Positions 60,804-64,000 of a DNA stretch of 64,000 nt are shown here, piece by piece. This DNA is from Cellulomonas taurus. Its GTDB lineage: Bacteria; Actinomycetota; Actinomycetes; Actinomycetales; Cellulomonadaceae. Within the stretch, counting starts at the first letter, position 1. Every line of letters starts with the position of its first letter. The position numbers and the translations under genes are program-made. The notes under the pieces were generated by a model. The model did no database searches. It was not told the origin of the DNA and was given only the letters and a program-made list of their open reading frames with translations. The stretch covers positions 2,852,001 through 2,916,000 of the forward strand of contig NZ_CP051884.1 of assembly GCF_012931845.1 (NCBI RefSeq). Direction: 5' to 3'.

Positions 60804-61598
60804 ATGACCACGGATCTGCCGCGCTGGGAGCGCTACGTCGCCGTCGGGGACTCGTTCAGCGAGGGACTCTGGGACGCGCCCCACGGTCAGGACGCGCCGA
60901 TGCGCGGCTGGGCCGATGTGCTGGCCGGGCACCTGTCCGTCCGTCGGCGCGCGGCCGGGCTCGCCCCGCTGCGGTACGCGAACCTCGCGGTGCGCGGCAA
61001 GCTGCTCCGGCCGATCGTGACCGAGCAGGTCCCGGCGGCGCTGCGGATGGAGCCCGACCTGGTCAGCCTGGTCGGCGGCGGCAACGACATCCTGCGCCCG
61101 GCGGCCGATGTCGACCGGCTCGCGCGCAACCTGGAGGCGGCGGTGGAGCGGATCCGGGCCACCGGTGCCGATGTCCTGCTGGCCACCGGGATGGACGTGG
61201 CCGGTGCCGGGCTGATGACCGCCACCCGGCCGCGGGTCGCGATCTTCAACGCGCACCTGTGGTCGATCGCCCGGCGGCACGGTGCCTACGTGGTCGACCT
61301 GTGGGGGATGCGCCACCTCAAGGACCTGCGGATGTGGGCGCCCGACCGGATCCACCTGACCACCGAATCGCACGCCCGGGTCGCCCAGGGCGCCCTGGTC
61401 GCCCTCGGTCTCACGCCGGACGACGCCGCCTGGGACGAGCCGCTCGCCCCGGCTCCCCCGGTCTCCCGCGCCGCCCAGGCCCGCGCCGACGCCGAGTGGC
61501 TGCGCAGCCACGTCTACCCGTGGGCCACCCACCGACTGCACGGCACCAGCTCCGGTGACGGCCGCCGGGCCAAGCGACCCGAGCTGACCGAGGTCTGA
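60804..61598 (+). CDS. SGNH/GDSL-family hydrolase
   Basis: A 264-aa cytoplasmic esterase/lipase-like protein. Block I is RYVAVGDSFSEGLWDAPHGQ with the catalytic Ser, block II NLAVRGKLLRPIVTEQVPAA, block III LVSLVGGGNDILRPAADVDR, and block V WAPDRIHLTTESHARVAQGA with the catalytic Asp-His. The substrate is unknown. ATG 60804 lies 7 nt after GAGAAT, suggesting a leaderless start; an ATG at 60795 is the alternative. Confidence 0.9.
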   Translation: MTTDLPRWERYVAVGDSFSEGLWDAPHGQDAPMRGWADVLAGHLSVRRRAAGLAPLRYANLAVRGKLLRPIVTEQVPAALRMEPDLVSLVGGGNDILRPAADVDRLARNLEAAVERIRATGADVLLATGMDVAGAGLMTATRPRVAIFNAHLWSIARRHGAYVVDLWGMRHLKDLRMWAPDRIHLTTESHARVAQGALVALGLTPDDAAWDEPLAPAPPVSRAAQARADAEWLRSHVYPWATHRLHGTSSGDGRRAKRPELTEV

Positions 61599-61599
61599 C

Positions 61600-61989
61600 T
61601 CAGTCGCCGACCACCGCCACCGAGGCCCCCGCGACCTGCTCGGCGGGCACCGATCCGGTGAGGGACACCGTGGTGGTCGGCGCGGTCACGGCCGTCCGCG
61701 ACTCGGACAATGCCCGGTCGGCGGTGTCCCGGAGCGTGAGCGCCAGCTCCCGGCCGGAACAGCCCTCGGGCACCCCGGTCAGCTGGGCGGTGGTCACCGC
61801 ATAGCCGCCGACCGACTGGTCGTAGTCGACGTCGTAGCCGATCCGGATCGAGTCCACCACGCAGGTCCCGGCGGACACCGGCCCGAGCTGCTCCCAGGTC
61901 ATCGCGCGGGCGGCCGACACCGCCAGTCCCGCGCCGCCGAGCAGCGCCAACGTGACACCCGCAGTCCGGCGGGCACGAGTGAGCCCCAT
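61600..61989 (-). CDS. Small secreted protein of the SipW-type locus
   Basis: A 129-aa protein with an N-terminal signal (RTAGVTLALLGGAGLAVSAA, then RAMTWEQLGPVSAGTCVVDS) and a small beta-type domain with two Cys (GTCVV and PEGCSGRELALTLRDTADRA). It ends TVSLTGSVPAEQVAGASVAV, which resembles the C-terminus of the partial gene at 63883. AAGGGA precedes the ATG at 61989. Unknown function; likely a surface or fibre component processed by the adjacent signal peptidase. Confidence 0.75.
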   Translation of the reverse strand: MGLTRARRTAGVTLALLGGAGLAVSAARAMTWEQLGPVSAGTCVVDSIRIGYDVDYDQSVGGYAVTTAQLTGVPEGCSGRELALTLRDTADRALSESRTAVTAPTTTVSLTGSVPAEQVAGASVAVVGD

Positions 61990-62214
61990 CGGTGTCCCTT
62001 CCGTGGACAACAACCCGGCCGATCCATCGTCCGGTATCGCCCCATCGTCCGCCCGCGGTGCCCGGTGAGCATCCTGGGCCGAAGTTCACTCCGGCGGGGG
62101 ACGTCGCACCGGCCCCGGGCACCCCGTCGCGCCAGCCGGGGCCGGGGCTGGGCTCGGAGCCGGCGGCGCTGTCCGGGGCACCCCGGCGTCGCTGCCCGGG
62201 GCACCCCGGTCGAC

Positions 62215-63297
62215 TCAGGGCTGGGCGCAGACCTGGACGCTCTGCGGGGATCCGTCGCGTACGCCCCAGGTGTCCCAGGCGGTGGGCGTGACCCGGTACA
62301 CGGTGCCGCTCTGCTGGACCAGCGTGTAGTTCCCCGGGGCGGTGAACCGTGGCGCGGTGGTGCCACTGCCCTGGGCGCGCAGGTAGTCGACCAGCGGCCG
62401 CAGGTCGATGTCGGCGCGCCACCCGGCGTAGAACTGCGGGGTGCCGGTGACCGCGACGCTGGTGGTCATGCAGGCGTAGTTCGCATCGCCGGTGACGGCT
62501 GCCGAGCTCTGGCTGTAGCTGAGCGCCGGGTCGTACTGCGGGGCGGGCAGGTTGTAGTGGCAGACGGTCACGGTGATCGACTGCCCGGCCGCCAGGGTGC
62601 TGTTCCCGGCGCGACCGCCGATGGACAGCACGTTGTTGGCCGGAGCGCCGAGCACCTGGCCGTACCAGGGACTGTGCACCTGGAAGCCGTCGGCCGAGGC
62701 TACCCCGTTGAACGGTCGCTGATCCAGGTGCAGGTCCACCCGCCAGGTGGTGCCGGCCGCACCGGAGACCTGCACCGAGAAGCAGGCCTGGGTGCCGGAG
62801 CTGGCGATCTGGGACCAGGTCAGGTTGGTGAAGGTGCTGCCCGGTCCCGGGGTGACCGGGCCGCCGTCGAAGGCGAGCGGAGCCGTCCAGGTGACCGGCA
62901 CCGACCAGCCGTTCACCAGCAGGGCGACGCCGGAGACCTGGCCCGCGGTGTAGCTCGGGACGGTGAGGGTCACGGTGCCGGTCGCCGCGGTGCCGGTGCT
63001 GTCGGCGGTGGCGGTGGGGGTGCCGTCGGCGGCATAGAGCCGCAGGGCGAGCGCCGCGCCGGAGCAGGCGGCGGGGACGTTGCTCAGCACGACGGTGCTG
63101 GATCGTCCGGCGCTGACGGTGCCGGGGGTGGCGGCGAGCGCCGCCCGGGTGCACGGGGTCGCGGAGGTCAGCAGGTGGGCGGCACCGCGCAGGGTCAGCT
63201 GCGCGGCGCTGGCGGTGTGCAGACCGAAGACCGCGATCACCACCAGCAGGGCGGTGATCGCGGTGGCGGCGATCCGGCGGCTCATCGAACGGCTCAT
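62215..63297 (-). CDS. Secreted protein of unknown function
   Basis: A 360-aa exported protein from the ATG at 63297 (signal: AATAITALLVVIAVFGLHTA, SAAQLT). The mature part is Thr/Ser/Val-rich beta protein with paired cysteines (SATPCTRAALAATPGTVSAG, VPAACSGAALALRLYAADG, TQACFSVQVSGAAG, CHYNLPAPQYDP). The C-terminal domain (GTPQFYAGWRADIDLRPLVD, YTLVQQSGTVYRVTPTAWDT) has no recognised family. It is coupled to the signal peptidase by ATGA. Domain order resembles surface or pilin-like proteins, but I cannot name it. Confidence 0.75.
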   Translation of the reverse strand: MSRSMSRRIAATAITALLVVIAVFGLHTASAAQLTLRGAAHLLTSATPCTRAALAATPGTVSAGRSSTVVLSNVPAACSGAALALRLYAADGTPTATADSTGTAATGTVTLTVPSYTAGQVSGVALLVNGWSVPVTWTAPLAFDGGPVTPGPGSTFTNLTWSQIASSGTQACFSVQVSGAAGTTWRVDLHLDQRPFNGVASADGFQVHSPWYGQVLGAPANNVLSIGGRAGNSTLAAGQSITVTVCHYNLPAPQYDPALSYSQSSAAVTGDANYACMTTSVAVTGTPQFYAGWRADIDLRPLVDYLRAQGSGTTAPRFTAPGNYTLVQQSGTVYRVTPTAWDTWGVRDGSPQSVQVCAQP

Positions 63298-63875
63298 GCC
63301 ACCGGCTCCGGCAGCGGCCGCTCGGCGCCGGTGTCGGTCGGGGGCGCGGTGTCCGGCCCGGGCTTCGACGGCCAGAGCAGGACGCCGCCCGCGATCACCA
63401 GCAGCGATGCCCAGGCCCACGGGTCGAGCAGGATCGACGCCACCCGGCCCAGGCCCGGGACGTGCAGCACCGCGATGCCGAGCACGTCCTCCTGGGTGGG
63501 CCGCCACGGGTCGTAGAAGTCGTTGTTGTCACCACGGATCGCCCACCCGTGGGCGGCATCGCCACCGACCACGCGGTGAATCACCCGGCCGTGGTCCACA
63601 CCGGGCGGGGTGTAGACCACCACGTCGCCGGTCGCGGGCACGCCGCAGCGGGACACCACCAGGTCACCGGTGTAGTACGTCGGTTCCATGGAGTGGCCGG
63701 AGACGATGGTCAGCGTGGTGCAGCCGCCCAGCGTGCTCGGCCAGCCGAACCAGACCAGCACCCCGACCAGCGCCCCGGTCAGCACCCACCCGGCGGCCGA
63801 CCGGAGGCGCGCCGAACGGGGGTGACGCGTGGGCGTCACCCCCGTCGATGCGGCCGGGCGGCCGTGCCGGGTCAT
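63294..63875 (-). CDS. SipW/Sec11-type signal peptidase I
   Basis: A 193-aa integral membrane protease. TM1 is VLTGALVGVLVWFGW; the catalytic Ser62 is in TIVSGHSMEPTYYTGDLVVS; His100 in GRVIHRVVGGDAAHGWAIRG replaces the Lys of the ordinary bacterial enzyme, the hallmark of the SipW/Sec11 (ER-type) branch. GDNNDFYDPWRPTQEDVLGI follows, and a C-terminal TM (ASLLVIAGGVLLWPS). Such peptidases typically process a few surface-fibre proteins encoded beside them. Confidence 0.92.
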   Translation of the reverse strand: MTRHGRPAASTGVTPTRHPRSARLRSAAGWVLTGALVGVLVWFGWPSTLGGCTTLTIVSGHSMEPTYYTGDLVVSRCGVPATGDVVVYTPPGVDHGRVIHRVVGGDAAHGWAIRGDNNDFYDPWRPTQEDVLGIAVLHVPGLGRVASILLDPWAWASLLVIAGGVLLWPSKPGPDTAPPTDTGAERPLPEPVA

Positions 63876-63882
63876 GCCTGGG

Positions 63883-64000
63883 TCAGCTGGCGATGACGAC
63901 CGCGACGCCCTTGACGTCGGAGGCCTTGACCGCGCTGGTCACCGGGATGGTGACGGTGCCGCCGCCGGCCGGGACCACGCCGGTCAGGGTGCCGATCGAG
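63883..64000 (-). CDS. Partial secreted protein of the SipW-type locus (5' part outside window)
   Basis: The last 38 codons of a leftward gene: SIGTLTGVVPAGGGTVTIPV, TSAVKASDVKGVAVVIAS, stop at 63883-63885. The ending resembles the last residues of the 129-aa secreted protein at 61600 (SLTGSVPAEQVAGASVAVVG), so it is probably a related substrate of the signal peptidase. It ends 7 bp before the signal-peptidase start. Confidence 0.65.
   Translation of the reverse strand, partial: SIGTLTGVVPAGGGTVTIPVTSAVKASDVKGVAVVIAS

Overview
This is high-GC (visibly above 70%) Gram-positive DNA. Flagellar operons without LPS/P-ring genes, many leaderless GTG/ATG starts behind TAnnnT boxes, CIRCE-controlled groEL without groES, DUF2530/DUF3027/DUF3263 genes, an XPB-type helicase pair and an LAxTG sorting signal all point to a motile actinobacterium. 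A Cellulomonadaceae-like organism is my best guess from gene content; no 16S rRNA is present to prove it. I saw no tRNA, rRNA, CRISPR array or insertion sequence.

Region 1 (1-21474) is a flagellar locus. A leftward operon runs flgB-flgC-fliE-fliF-fliG-fliH-fliI-fliJ-NlpC/P60-fliK-flgD-flgE (12203 to 2173), almost wholly by 1-4 nt stop/start overlaps. flbD-motA-motB (1805 to <1) has its own promoter behind a repeat and poly-C region. Flagellin, fliD, fliS and a FliT-like gene lie at 15762-12383. The sigma factor fliA/whiG (16724-15867) is divergent from flgN-flgK-flgL-fliW-EAL/HDOD (17026-21474). Four promoters share one architecture, TCA[GTC]-N15-[AG]CCGATG[TGA], and probably form the FliA regulon. 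The fliA/flgN intergenic region also holds a perfect TGTGA-N6-TCACA CRP-type site and several GTCCGAtT boxes.

Region 2 (21505-25798) has a small DUF2530 membrane protein and a four-gene WXG100-type operon: a small WXG protein, a 758-aa WXG protein and two tandem near-duplicate lipoproteins. Region 3 (25796-33331) is an island of seven glycosyltransferases next to the flagellar genes. Region 4 (33376-38460) has an MFS transporter, DUF3027, a cold-shock-domain protein, a second EAL/HDOD protein with a possible FliA promoter, and an M20 amidohydrolase. Region 5 (38727-44282) is a 1851-aa cell-wall-anchored repeat protein ending in LAMTG.

Region 6 (44357-61598) is mostly housekeeping: a helicase-associated protein with XPB helicase, TPM-domain protein with PspA, a glutamine amidotransferase, an OmpR-type two-component system, an HD-domain protein, groEL with two CIRCE elements, a GH15-like protein, cspA, a LytR_C protein, DUF3263, ung and an SGNH hydrolase. 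Region 7 (61600-64000) is a leftward locus with a SipW/Sec11-type signal peptidase and three secreted proteins, one cut by the window edge. The window is also cut inside motB on the left.
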